Assembly: GCA_007129455.1 (NCBI GenBank)
Contig: SKVL01000057.1
Location: 1-29,187 of the forward strand
Source: Candidatus Campbelliibacteriota bacterium
GTDB taxonomy: Bacteria > Patescibacteriota > Minisyncoccia > Phycocordibacterales > CSBR16-193
Direction of reading: 5' to 3'
DNA length: 29,187 nucleotides
The first letter of the stretch is position 1. Each line of letters opens with the position of its first letter. The notes below the pieces were generated by a model that ran no database searches, was not told where the DNA came from, and saw nothing but the letters and a program-made list of their open reading frames with translations. Made by a program: the position numbers and the translations under genes. Positions 22,432 to 29,187 of the stretch are shown here, piece after piece.

Positions 22432-22857
22432 ATGGAGGAAAAAAACATAGAAGATTCAGCGGAGAAGGACATCGTCGGTAAAAAGGTGATGTGGGTTGAG
22501 GATGATCCTATTTTAAATGACATAATGGAGCGGTGGCTGGCTCGTTACAATGTCGACTTGGTTCACGCCGCTAACGGCACCGATGCTTTGGAGCTTTTAA
22601 GAAAAGAGGTTCCTGATATTCTTCTTTTGGATATAATGTTGCCTGACATTGACGGATTTTCAATCCTGGAGAGGATGAAAAAAGACCCCAATTTGAAAGA
22701 CATTCCGGTTATTTTGTTCTCGAATCTGAGTCACCAAGACGATATTGACAAAGGCTATAAACTGGGAGCTTCTCGGTTTATTGTAAAATCGACGGTGTTC
22801 TTGGAGAATTTAGCGGGAGAAATTCGTAATGTCTTAAGGGAAAAGGACCGCCTCTAA
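22432..22857 (+). CDS. Single-domain response regulator (CheY-like receiver)
   Basis: The protein has 141 residues from ATG 22432; the frame is open upstream from a TTG at 22360, but the receiver fold needs only this start. The receiver domain spans about 17-135. The acidic pair D24-D25, phospho-acceptor D67 in LLLDIMLPD, switch S97 in LFSNLS, and K119 in IVKST are all present. There is no output domain, so phosphorylation must act by protein contact or as a phosphate relay. It precedes the FIST gene by 26 bp and is probably phosphorylated by the kinase at 24073. Confidence 0.9.
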   Translation: MEEKNIEDSAEKDIVGKKVMWVEDDPILNDIMERWLARYNVDLVHAANGTDALELLRKEVPDILLLDIMLPDIDGFSILERMKKDPNLKDIPVILFSNLSHQDDIDKGYKLGASRFIVKSTVFLENLAGEIRNVLREKDRL

Positions 22858-22883
22858 TCGAGGAAAGGTTCGAGTCTTTTTTT

Positions 22884-24071
22884 ATGTCATTAAAAATTGG
22901 TATTGGATTTTCAGATGGCAAAGATGCTTATGCTGTAGGTGTAAACGCTTGCCAGGATGCATTGAGGAAGGTCGAAACAGACCGTCCTCTTTTCGGTTTG
23001 GTTTTTGTCGCAAGCTCCTATGATCACAAAAAAACAATCGAAGGAATCCAATCGGTTCTAAAGGGAGTTCCTTTGGTGGGAGCATCTTCCGCGGGAGAGA
23101 TAGTCCATGGAAGCATTGTGAATAAAAATTCGGTTATAGTCGTTCTTTTGGGTGGAGAGGATCTTTTTTTTGCGACTTGTTCCGAAGAGCTGGAAGAGTC
23201 TTTGTCTTTGGAAACCGTCGGTAAAAAGATTGGAGAGAGATTGGTTCGCGAGATAGGTGCAAAACCCGATCTATCCTTTATGTTCACCGATGTAATGTCC
23301 GGAGTGGAGCAACATAAGCTAGTCGCCGATGTTTTGGAGTCCACAGGCGCTCCGGTTTTCGGAGGAGGTTCGGCCGATGGGTTTGATTTCAAAAGAACTT
23401 TTCAGTATTTTAAAGATAAAGTTATTTTCAAAAGTGCCGTTTTCGCTTCTATTAAAGGTGATTTCAAGTTCGGTATGGGGACAGGTCATGGAATGTTGCC
23501 GGTCGGAATGCCTAGAGTTGTCACAAAATCCGAAGGCGTTCATGTCTACAACATTGACAATAAACCGGCCGTGAGTCTGTACGGCGAGTACTTTGGTTAT
23601 AAAGACTTACAACGCTTTACCACCGAGCCCATAGGCAAGCTCTCTTTGTCTTATCCCTTGGGCTACAGATGGGACATTGGTGATAAGAATATGATTATAA
23701 GGGCACCGCTGTTTCTTAAAAGTAACGGTTCTCTGGTTTGCACCGATAATATTCCCGAAGGCAGTGATGTGCAGATAATGATAAGCGATAGAGAAGAAGC
23801 ACTTCGCAGTGTCCGTGAGGCGACCCAAAAGGCCAGAATAATGCTCGGTGAGGAGGAAAAACCCGCAATAGCCATTGTTATAAGCAGTGCCGGTCGGCAG
23901 TACTCTTACGGAAGCAACCTTGATGATGAAGTCAAGGAGGTGGAAAAAGGTTTAGGGAGCAGGATTCCCGTCGTGGGTTTTTACAGTTACGGAAGCATCT
24001 GTGCTCCAAATAAACAAGGTCCCGAGTCGGTCTTTCAGGATAATTCCGTCAGCGTTTGTCTGTTAAAGTGA
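22884..24071 (+). CDS. FIST-domain sensory protein
   Basis: This 395-residue cytoplasmic protein consists of a FIST N domain (about 30-215) and a FIST C domain (about 220-375). Typical features are VPLVGASSAGEI (about 63-74), GAPVFGGGSADG (about 158-170), and PVVGFYSYGSI with a nearby Cys near the end. FIST domains are proposed ligand-binding sensors coupled to signalling enzymes. Here it has no fused enzyme. Its stop codon is 1 bp from the kinase ATG at 24073, so the two are translationally coupled and probably form a sensor-kinase pair. Confidence 0.85.
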   Translation: MSLKIGIGFSDGKDAYAVGVNACQDALRKVETDRPLFGLVFVASSYDHKKTIEGIQSVLKGVPLVGASSAGEIVHGSIVNKNSVIVVLLGGEDLFFATCSEELEESLSLETVGKKIGERLVREIGAKPDLSFMFTDVMSGVEQHKLVADVLESTGAPVFGGGSADGFDFKRTFQYFKDKVIFKSAVFASIKGDFKFGMGTGHGMLPVGMPRVVTKSEGVHVYNIDNKPAVSLYGEYFGYKDLQRFTTEPIGKLSLSYPLGYRWDIGDKNMIIRAPLFLKSNGSLVCTDNIPEGSDVQIMISDREEALRSVREATQKARIMLGEEEKPAIAIVISSAGRQYSYGSNLDDEVKEVEKGLGSRIPVVGFYSYGSICAPNKQGPESVFQDNSVSVCLLK

Positions 24072-24072
24072 T

Positions 24073-25095
24073 ATGGAAAACAGTAAAAAAAAATCAAGAG
24101 CATTACTTCAGTTAACGGCCTCTTTTTTGTTGCTTTTTATCGCAACTTTATTTACTGTTTTCATTTTGAATATCGATCATGACATTGTCAGGTTCTCTTT
24201 CTTAAGCTCGATTTTTTTAATATCTTTTCTTTTTCAGTTCTATATTTTAAGGAGTCAGATATTAACAGAGACGAAACGCAAGAATCAACTTCGGTGTTTG
24301 CTCGGAGAGCAGGACAGGACGGCGCGCATGCTTATTCGTCGTGACAGAGCTTTGTCCGAGGCTAATGAACGGTTAAGAGAAATAGACAGGTTGAAATCGG
24401 AGTTTGTTTCGGTTGCCGCCCATCAGATGCGAACGCCTCTTTCGGGTATAAAGTGGAGTCTCGATATGCTCGCAAAAGAAACCGTCGGTCCCGTAAATGT
24501 AAAACAGAAAAGGTTGCTTTTGAAGAGTTATGAAAGTAACGAACGGATGATACTTCTTGTGAATAATCTCTTAAATACCGATAGAATAGAGTCAGGTAGA
24601 GCTCAGTTGGAATTTGTAAGGGCACACTTGAAAGATATAATTGACAATGTTCTCTATTACATAAGTCCGCAAGCCAAGGGAAAGAAGATCACCATCGACT
24701 TCTCTTTTGAAGATGATCTGCCGTATGTTTCCGTTGATACGGAGAAAATACGCGAGGTCATGCAAAATATCATTGAAAACGCAGTAAAATATTCGGAAGA
24801 AGGAGGCACAATCCACCTGGGTCTTTATACTAAAGAAAAAAACGTGGTGGTAAGCGTAAAAGATGAAGGGATAGGAATCCCGAAGAACTTCAGAGGTGAT
24901 ATATTTACGAAGTTCTATCGTGGTGATAATGCCGTTAAAATGAAGACGGAAGGCAGTGGTTTGGGTCTTTTTGTTGCTAAAGAGATAGTGGAAAGACACG
25001 GTGGTGAAATATACTTTGAAAGTAAGGAAGGGGCGGGGACGACTTTTTACATACTTATCCCCATTGCGGAGAATTTGGATGAAAATGAAGAATAA
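24073..25095 (+). CDS. Sensor histidine kinase paired with the FIST protein
   Basis: This 340-residue kinase has two N-terminal membrane helices (about 10-32 and 42-59) with a very short loop between them, so little sensing can occur outside. A coiled-coil linker (about 65-108) follows. The HisKA domain has H117 in SVAAHQMRTPLSGIKWSLDM. The HATPase_c domain has IIENAVKYSEEGG (N236), DEGIGIP (264-270) and GSGLGLFVAKEIVERHGG (294-311). The lack of an extracellular sensor fits input from the coupled FIST protein. Three receiver-domain genes surround it as candidate phosphoacceptors. Confidence 0.92.
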   Translation: MENSKKKSRALLQLTASFLLLFIATLFTVFILNIDHDIVRFSFLSSIFLISFLFQFYILRSQILTETKRKNQLRCLLGEQDRTARMLIRRDRALSEANERLREIDRLKSEFVSVAAHQMRTPLSGIKWSLDMLAKETVGPVNVKQKRLLLKSYESNERMILLVNNLLNTDRIESGRAQLEFVRAHLKDIIDNVLYYISPQAKGKKITIDFSFEDDLPYVSVDTEKIREVMQNIIENAVKYSEEGGTIHLGLYTKEKNVVVSVKDEGIGIPKNFRGDIFTKFYRGDNAVKMKTEGSGLGLFVAKEIVERHGGEIYFESKEGAGTTFYILIPIAENLDENEE

Positions 25096-25116
25096 TGTGC
25101 TATAATATAAAGCACA
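25096..25116 (+). promoter_or_regulatory. Extended -10 inside an inverted repeat
   Basis: TGTGCT (25096-25101) and AGCACA (25111-25116) are inverted repeats flanking the -10 TATAAT (25101-25106), itself extended by TGC. The arrangement looks like a repressor site over a promoter for the REC-REC gene at 25127. An A-run follows, so it is not a + strand terminator. Confidence 0.5.
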
Positions 25117-25126
25117 AAAAAAAATT

Positions 25127-25906
25127 ATGGCGAGAAAAATTTTAGTAATAGAGGACGACTCTTTTTTTGCCGACGTCCTGAAAAACAAGCTGGAAAGCCA
25201 CGGTTGCGAGGTTACTTGGGCAGCTGACGGTCTGGAGGGTTTTAAAAAAATAAAGGAAGTAAAGCCGGACTTGGTTCTTCTTGATATTCTTTTGCCCAGT
25301 ATGAACGGGTACGAAATCTTGGAAAAGAAAAGCAAAGACGAGGGAGTCAAAAATATTCCCGTTATAGTCATTTCCAATTCCGGGCAGCCTGTTGAAATAG
25401 AGAGGGTTCTTGAGCTTGGAGCTCAAGACTACCTCATAAAGGCTCAGTTCGGCCCCAATGAGGTTATGGATAAAGTTATTGCCTGCCTGGGTGATTTACA
25501 GGAAGGTGGAGATGAGGAGATTTCATTGGAGGGTAAAAACGTCTTTATTGTTGAAGATGACAACTTTTTGAGTGCTCTCTTGAAGGAGAAGTTCCAGACC
25601 GAAAAAGCCGAAGTGGTTCATGTCACCAACGGTGAGGAGTTGTTGTCTACCATTGAGACGATAAAACCGGATATAATTCTTTTAGACATCGTTTTACCTC
25701 GTATGGATGGATATGAAATACTGGATGCGGTCAAGAATAACGAGTCTATCAGAGATGTTCCCGTTATAATGCTCTCTAATCTGGGCCAAGAACGCGACAT
25801 TGAAAAAGGGAAAGAAAAGGGAGCCGAAAAGTTCTTGGTAAAGGCCCTGTTCTCTCTCGATCAGATAGTTTCCGAAGTTAAAAAGACATTAAAAACCAAA
25901 CAATAA
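25127..25906 (+). CDS. Tandem two-receiver response regulator (REC-REC)
   Basis: This 259-residue protein has two complete receiver domains and nothing else. REC1 (1-122) has D10-D11, phospho-acceptor D53 in LLDILLPSMNG, S83 and K105. REC2 (135-257) has D144-D145, phospho-acceptor D187 in LLDIVLPRMDG, S217 and K239. Both look active. A short acidic linker (123-134) joins them. With no output domain it may be a phosphate sink, a relay or a protein-binding switch. It is 14 bp before the next receiver gene and 31 bp after the kinase gene. Confidence 0.9.
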   Translation: MARKILVIEDDSFFADVLKNKLESHGCEVTWAADGLEGFKKIKEVKPDLVLLDILLPSMNGYEILEKKSKDEGVKNIPVIVISNSGQPVEIERVLELGAQDYLIKAQFGPNEVMDKVIACLGDLQEGGDEEISLEGKNVFIVEDDNFLSALLKEKFQTEKAEVVHVTNGEELLSTIETIKPDIILLDIVLPRMDGYEILDAVKNNESIRDVPVIMLSNLGQERDIEKGKEKGAEKFLVKALFSLDQIVSEVKKTLKTKQ

Positions 25907-25920
25907 AAATATTTTGTATT

Positions 25921-26304
25921 ATGGCTGACAATTTGGAAGGTAAAACCGTGGTTTGGGTTGAGGACGATAACTTCTTGGGTGGAGTTATAACCAAAAAGCT
26001 CACGGAGGAGGGCGCCAAGGTGATATATATGAACACTGGGGTTAAAGCTTTGGAAGCTCTTGCTGAGGTTGTTCCCGACGTGTTACTTTTGGACGTGCTA
26101 CTTCCTGACAAGGATGGATTTGAGGTTTTGGAAGAGGTCAAGAAAGATGACAGGTTAAAGGATGTCCCGGTTGTGATGTTTTCGAACTTGAGTCAGGAGG
26201 AAAACATGATAAAGGCAAAGAAAATGGGCGCTTTGGACTTTTATGTGAAATCGAATCTGTCTCCTGATCAGATAGCGGAGAACATAAAAGGTATCCTTTC
26301 CTGA
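25921..26304 (+). CDS. Single-domain response regulator (CheY-like receiver)
   Basis: This 127-residue receiver has D15-D16, phospho-acceptor D58 in LLLDVLLPDKDGF, S88 in MFSNLSQ, and K110 in YVKSN. It has no output domain. Its N-terminus (LEGKTVVWVEDDNFL) closely resembles REC2 of the preceding gene (LEGKNVFIVEDDNFL), suggesting they arose by duplication. It ends the signalling cluster and is followed by a strong terminator. Confidence 0.9.
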   Translation: MADNLEGKTVVWVEDDNFLGGVITKKLTEEGAKVIYMNTGVKALEALAEVVPDVLLLDVLLPDKDGFEVLEEVKKDDRLKDVPVVMFSNLSQEENMIKAKKMGALDFYVKSNLSPDQIAENIKGILS

Positions 26305-26321
26305 AAAACAAAAGACGAAGG

Positions 26322-26352
26322 TAAAAAAGCACTTAAGATGAGTGCTTTTTTA
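26322..26352 (+). terminator. Rho-independent terminator of the signalling cluster
   Basis: TAAAAAAGCACT (26322-26333) pairs with AGTGCTTTTTTA (26341-26352) with a 7-nt loop; the T-run is in the right arm. The uvrA -10 begins 1 nt later. Confidence 0.88.
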
Positions 26353-26361
26353 TGTTATACT
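26353..26361 (+). promoter_or_regulatory. Extended -10 of uvrA, near-leaderless
   Basis: TGTTATACT (hexamer 26356-26361) ends 10 nt before the ATG at 26372, the same geometry as uvrB. TTAAGA in the terminator loop (26333-26338) is at -35 distance but a weak match. Confidence 0.6.
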
Positions 26362-26371
26362 TTGCGCCTCC

Positions 26372-29002
26372 ATGTCTCAAAGTAAAAAGAAAAAAAAGTT
26401 ATCAAAAAATATAACGAATCACGGGCCGGCAATAGAAGTAATAAGGGCGCGTACTCACAACCTTAAGAACCTTTCCGTTTCCATCCCACGCAATGTCATG
26501 ACCGTTTTTACCGGACTTTCCGGCTCCGGTAAGTCATCTTTGGCTTTCGATACCATTTTCGCCGAAGGTCAGAGACGCTACGTGGAGTCCCTTTCAGCCT
26601 ATGCTCGCCAGTTTTTGAAACAGATGCAAAAGCCGGATGTTGATGAGATCAGGGGCCTGTCGCCGGCCATCTCTATCGATCAAAAATCCCGTTCCAATAA
26701 CCCCCGTTCAACGGTCGCGACCATCACCGAGATATATGACTACTTTCGTATTCTTTTTGCCCGAATCGGTCACCCTCATTGTTTGAAGTGCGGAAGGGAG
26801 ATAAGTAAACTGTCAAACGCCGAGATAAAAGAGCTTGTCTTGGGGAAGGTCTCGGACCATCTTTCCGGGAAAGAGGAGGGGAACATTTCGAGCATTGAGA
26901 TCTACTCTCCGGTGGTTAGAGGCAGGAAGGGAGAGTACTATCAGCTTTTGTATGATCTTTTGGGAAAAGGGTATGGCGAGGTTCGTATAGATGGAGAGAG
27001 AAAGAGTTTAAGGGAAAAGATCATCCTCTCCGCCAACAAACGACACGAGATTGATGTGTTAATTGACAACATAGGTGTTAAAAGCTTGTCAAAGATAGAC
27101 AAAGATACCGAAGACAGGTTTGGCGAGGATCTGGAATTGGCCCTCTCCGAGTCGGGCGGACTTGTCCGTATAGTTCTCTCCGGCGCCAAAGATAAAGAAG
27201 ACAAGGAGTTTTTGCTCTCTTCGGAGTATTCTTGTCCTTATGACGGGTATTCTTATACGGAAATAGAGCCGAGGCTTTTTTCTTTCAATTCGCCATATGG
27301 CGCCTGTGACAGATGCAAGGGAACCGGCAGTAAATATTTTTTTAGCGACAAGAAGTGTCCTGAGTGCAACGGTGCTAGACTGCGCCCGGAAGCCTTGAGT
27401 GTTTTTATCAAAGACAAGAACGTTGCCAATCTGACGGCTCTTTCCGTAAAGGAATGTTTTGATTTTTTCTCGGACATCGAACTTACCGAAAGGGAAAAAG
27501 AGATATCGCGCGTTATTATAAAGGAGATCCAATTAAGGTTGGATTTCATGAAGAACGTCGGAATAGACTATCTTACCCTGGATCGCAGGGCAAATACCAT
27601 CTCTGGAGGCGAGGCTCAAAGAATAAGACTTGCTTCTCAGTTGGGCTCCGGTTTGGTGGGCGCTCTATATGTCTTGGACGAGCCGACGATCGGGCTTCAT
27701 CCTCGCGATAACAGCCGTTTGGTCAAGACCCTTCACAAGCTTCGTGATCTGGGTAATACCATAATCGTTGTGGAACATGACGAGGAGACGATCTTTTCTT
27801 CGGATTACTTGGTTGACATCGGCCCCGGTCCGGGTGTTCACGGCGGGGAGGTTGTCGTTCAAGGCCCTTTGGAGGAACTCCTTCTCGGTGATTCCAATTT
27901 TGATTCACTGACACTCAAGTATCTTCGTGAAGAAAAAAAGATACCCTTACCATTAGTGCGGAGGAGTTCTCCGGCGGGAAAGATAATTATAAGAGGAGGC
28001 AATATTTATAACATAAAGAACTTGAATATAGATATACCCTTGGGCAGACTCTGTGTCGTGACGGGAGTGTCCGGTTCGGGCAAGTCTTCTTTTGTCTATG
28101 AAATTCTTCATAAAAATTTGAAAGCTCGTTTAAATCGTCGATACCGGTCTGCGGAAGTATATAACTGTGAGAAGTTCTCCGGCACCGAATACTTGGGTAG
28201 GGAGATCTCGATAGATCAGTCGCCTATAGGTAGAACTCCCCGATCTAATCCCGTGACTTACACTGGCGCCTTTAAATTCATAAGAGATCTTTTCGCCGAA
28301 ACCTCGGAGGCCAGGATAAGAGGATGGAAACCCGGTAGGTTTTCTTTTAATGTCAAAGGCGGACGCTGTGAGACATGCGATGGAAAGGGAGTTATTGAGG
28401 TGGAGATGCACTTTCTTCCAACCGTCTATGTATCTTGTGATGTCTGCAAAGGTAAGCGATTTATGAAAGAGACCTTGGAGGTGAAGTATAAAGATAAGAA
28501 CATACACGAAACCTTGGAGATGACCGTGGAGGAAGCCTTGGAGTTCTTCAAAGACATCCCGGCGATACATGACAGGCTCAAGACCTTGAACGATGTCGGT
28601 TTGGGTTATATAAAACTGGGACAGTCGGCGACCACACTTTCCGGAGGAGAGGCACAAAGAGTTAAGATATCATCGGAACTTTTCAGACAACACACTCAAA
28701 AGACGATATACATCTTGGACGAGCCGACCATAGGGCTTCACTACGAAGATGTCTTGCAACTTATAAATGTTCTGCAGAGGTTGGTTGATAAGGGTAACAC
28801 GGTAATTGTTATAGAACACAACCTTGATCTCATAAAATCGGCCGATTATGTGGTTGACATCGGACCGGAAGGGGGAGAGAGGGGTGGCAAGGTGGTTGCC
28901 AAAGGTACACCGGAGCAGATTGCTCAATCGAAGGATTCTTACACGGGATATTATCTCAAGCCGAAGTTGAGATCAAAGAAGGGAAGAGCTCGAAAGAAAT
29001 AA
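26372..29002 (+). CDS. uvrA: Excinuclease ABC subunit A
   Basis: This 876-residue twin-ABC ATPase scans DNA for lesions and loads UvrB. The two Walker A motifs are GLSGSGKS (48-55) and GVSGSGKS (565-572). Both ABC signatures (ISGGEAQR and LSGGEAQR) and both Walker B segments (VLDEPTIGLHP, ILDEPTIGLHY) are present. The C-terminal zinc finger is intact (C666, C669, C689, C692). The N-terminal finger reads C288-P-Y-D291 and C312-D-R-C315, so one of four cysteines is Asp. The protein is somewhat shorter than the usual 930-950 residues. An upstream in-frame ATG at 26342 lies in the terminator; the start at 26372 fits the extended -10. Confidence 0.97.
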   Translation: MSQSKKKKKLSKNITNHGPAIEVIRARTHNLKNLSVSIPRNVMTVFTGLSGSGKSSLAFDTIFAEGQRRYVESLSAYARQFLKQMQKPDVDEIRGLSPAISIDQKSRSNNPRSTVATITEIYDYFRILFARIGHPHCLKCGREISKLSNAEIKELVLGKVSDHLSGKEEGNISSIEIYSPVVRGRKGEYYQLLYDLLGKGYGEVRIDGERKSLREKIILSANKRHEIDVLIDNIGVKSLSKIDKDTEDRFGEDLELALSESGGLVRIVLSGAKDKEDKEFLLSSEYSCPYDGYSYTEIEPRLFSFNSPYGACDRCKGTGSKYFFSDKKCPECNGARLRPEALSVFIKDKNVANLTALSVKECFDFFSDIELTEREKEISRVIIKEIQLRLDFMKNVGIDYLTLDRRANTISGGEAQRIRLASQLGSGLVGALYVLDEPTIGLHPRDNSRLVKTLHKLRDLGNTIIVVEHDEETIFSSDYLVDIGPGPGVHGGEVVVQGPLEELLLGDSNFDSLTLKYLREEKKIPLPLVRRSSPAGKIIIRGGNIYNIKNLNIDIPLGRLCVVTGVSGSGKSSFVYEILHKNLKARLNRRYRSAEVYNCEKFSGTEYLGREISIDQSPIGRTPRSNPVTYTGAFKFIRDLFAETSEARIRGWKPGRFSFNVKGGRCETCDGKGVIEVEMHFLPTVYVSCDVCKGKRFMKETLEVKYKDKNIHETLEMTVEEALEFFKDIPAIHDRLKTLNDVGLGYIKLGQSATTLSGGEAQRVKISSELFRQHTQKTIYILDEPTIGLHYEDVLQLINVLQRLVDKGNTVIVIEHNLDLIKSADYVVDIGPEGGERGGKVVAKGTPEQIAQSKDSYTGYYLKPKLRSKKGRARKK

Positions 29003-29023
29003 CAAAGCTTTTTTTAAAAAGAA

Positions 29024-29056
29024 ACCCTCCCGTTTGGACAAGCCGAACGGGAGGGT
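29024..29056. terminator. Bidirectional terminator between uvrA and the cold-shock gene
   Basis: ACCCTCCCGTT (29024-29034) and AACGGGAGGGT (29046-29056) form an 11-bp perfect stem that can extend inward by three pairs. The A-rich left flank gives a T-run for the - strand gene; the right flank (GTATCTTTT) is a weaker T-run for uvrA. Confidence 0.88.
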
Positions 29057-29078
29057 GTATCTTTTGCGGTTTGAAAGC

Positions 29079-29187
29079 TTAAGCTAAGCTTATTTTGACA
29101 GCTTCGGCGCCTTTCATTCCTTCAGTAACCTCAAAAGTGACTTCATCACCCTCTTTCAGGCTGTTGAAATCAACGTCATCTTGAAGA
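29079..29187 (-). CDS. Cold-shock domain protein, C-terminal part (partial)
   Basis: The - strand encodes the last 35 residues of a cold-shock (CspA-like) protein, running off the right edge of the window. LKEGDEVTFEVTEGMKG and the final AVKISLA match the last two beta-strands of the family (usually LKEGQKVSFEVEQG.KGPQAANV). Such proteins are small RNA chaperones of about 65-70 residues. The N-terminal RNP motifs lie outside the window. Convergent with uvrA across a shared terminator. Confidence 0.85.
   Translation of the reverse strand, partial: LQDDVDFNSLKEGDEVTFEVTEGMKGAEAVKISLA

Noticed and set aside
22845..22883. Terminator between the first receiver and FIST genes
   Set aside because: CCTC/GAGG pairing is only 4-5 bp and the T-run adjoins the FIST ATG; too weak to call.
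26342..26371. Upstream ATG for uvrA
   Set aside because: It lies in the right arm of the terminator and before the -10; UvrA homology begins later.

Overview
The window looks like a compact genome segment from a Patescibacteria / Candidate Phyla Radiation bacterium, probably of the Parcubacteria type. This is an inference from gene content and style, not from a marker gene. Genes are short, tightly packed and mostly on the + strand. Histidine kinases carry H-boxes of the HQMRTPLSGIKW kind. A TrpF-like protein occurs with no trp operon. Sporulation-family domains (SpoIIM, GerMN) occur without other sporulation genes. Most genes lack a Shine-Dalgarno sequence. I see no tRNA, rRNA, CRISPR array, transposase, integrase or phage gene.

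Layout. 1-235: tandem 66-bp repeat with a strong palindrome. 236-5631: TrpF-like TIM barrel, 2H phosphoesterase, rarA, then a run of membrane proteins (SpoIIM family, a 59-residue one-helix protein, a VKOR-like protein missing two of four redox cysteines, YihY/BrkB family). 5632-5900: AT-rich spacer with direct and inverted repeats. 5901-8741: membrane histidine kinase, HAD phosphatase (- strand), small zinc metallopeptidase. 8858-14207: two tandem paralogous coiled-coil proteins, MscS channel, tsaC and an MgtE-like transporter, almost certainly one operon. 14469-18194: GerMN lipoprotein-like or anchored protein, cupin, an ATG-less small ORF, zinc-ribbon membrane protein, baeRF-like protein, diguanylate cyclase and a small anchored protein, most separated by strong hairpin terminators. 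18242-29187: LOG-family protein (- strand), tgt, uvrB, a signalling cluster (REC, FIST, histidine kinase, REC-REC, REC), uvrA, and the end of a cold-shock gene on the - strand.

How the genes work together. uvrA and uvrB are the damage-recognition half of nucleotide excision repair, and rarA handles stalled forks. tsaC and tgt modify tRNA. The mscS/mgtE-like operon suggests ion and osmotic homeostasis, with the coiled-coil pair as unknown partners. The FIST/kinase/receiver cluster has five proteins and four receiver domains but no DNA-binding or enzymatic output, so it probably acts by protein-protein contact.

Two gene-expression styles are visible. Many genes have an extended -10 (TGnTATAnT) very close to the ATG and no Shine-Dalgarno, suggesting leaderless or short-leader mRNAs. 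Four genes (236, 16153, 17347, 17961) have classical AGGAG sites. The strongest novelty candidates are the coiled-coil pair with an identical five-tryptophan ladder, and the output-less FIST signalling cluster.
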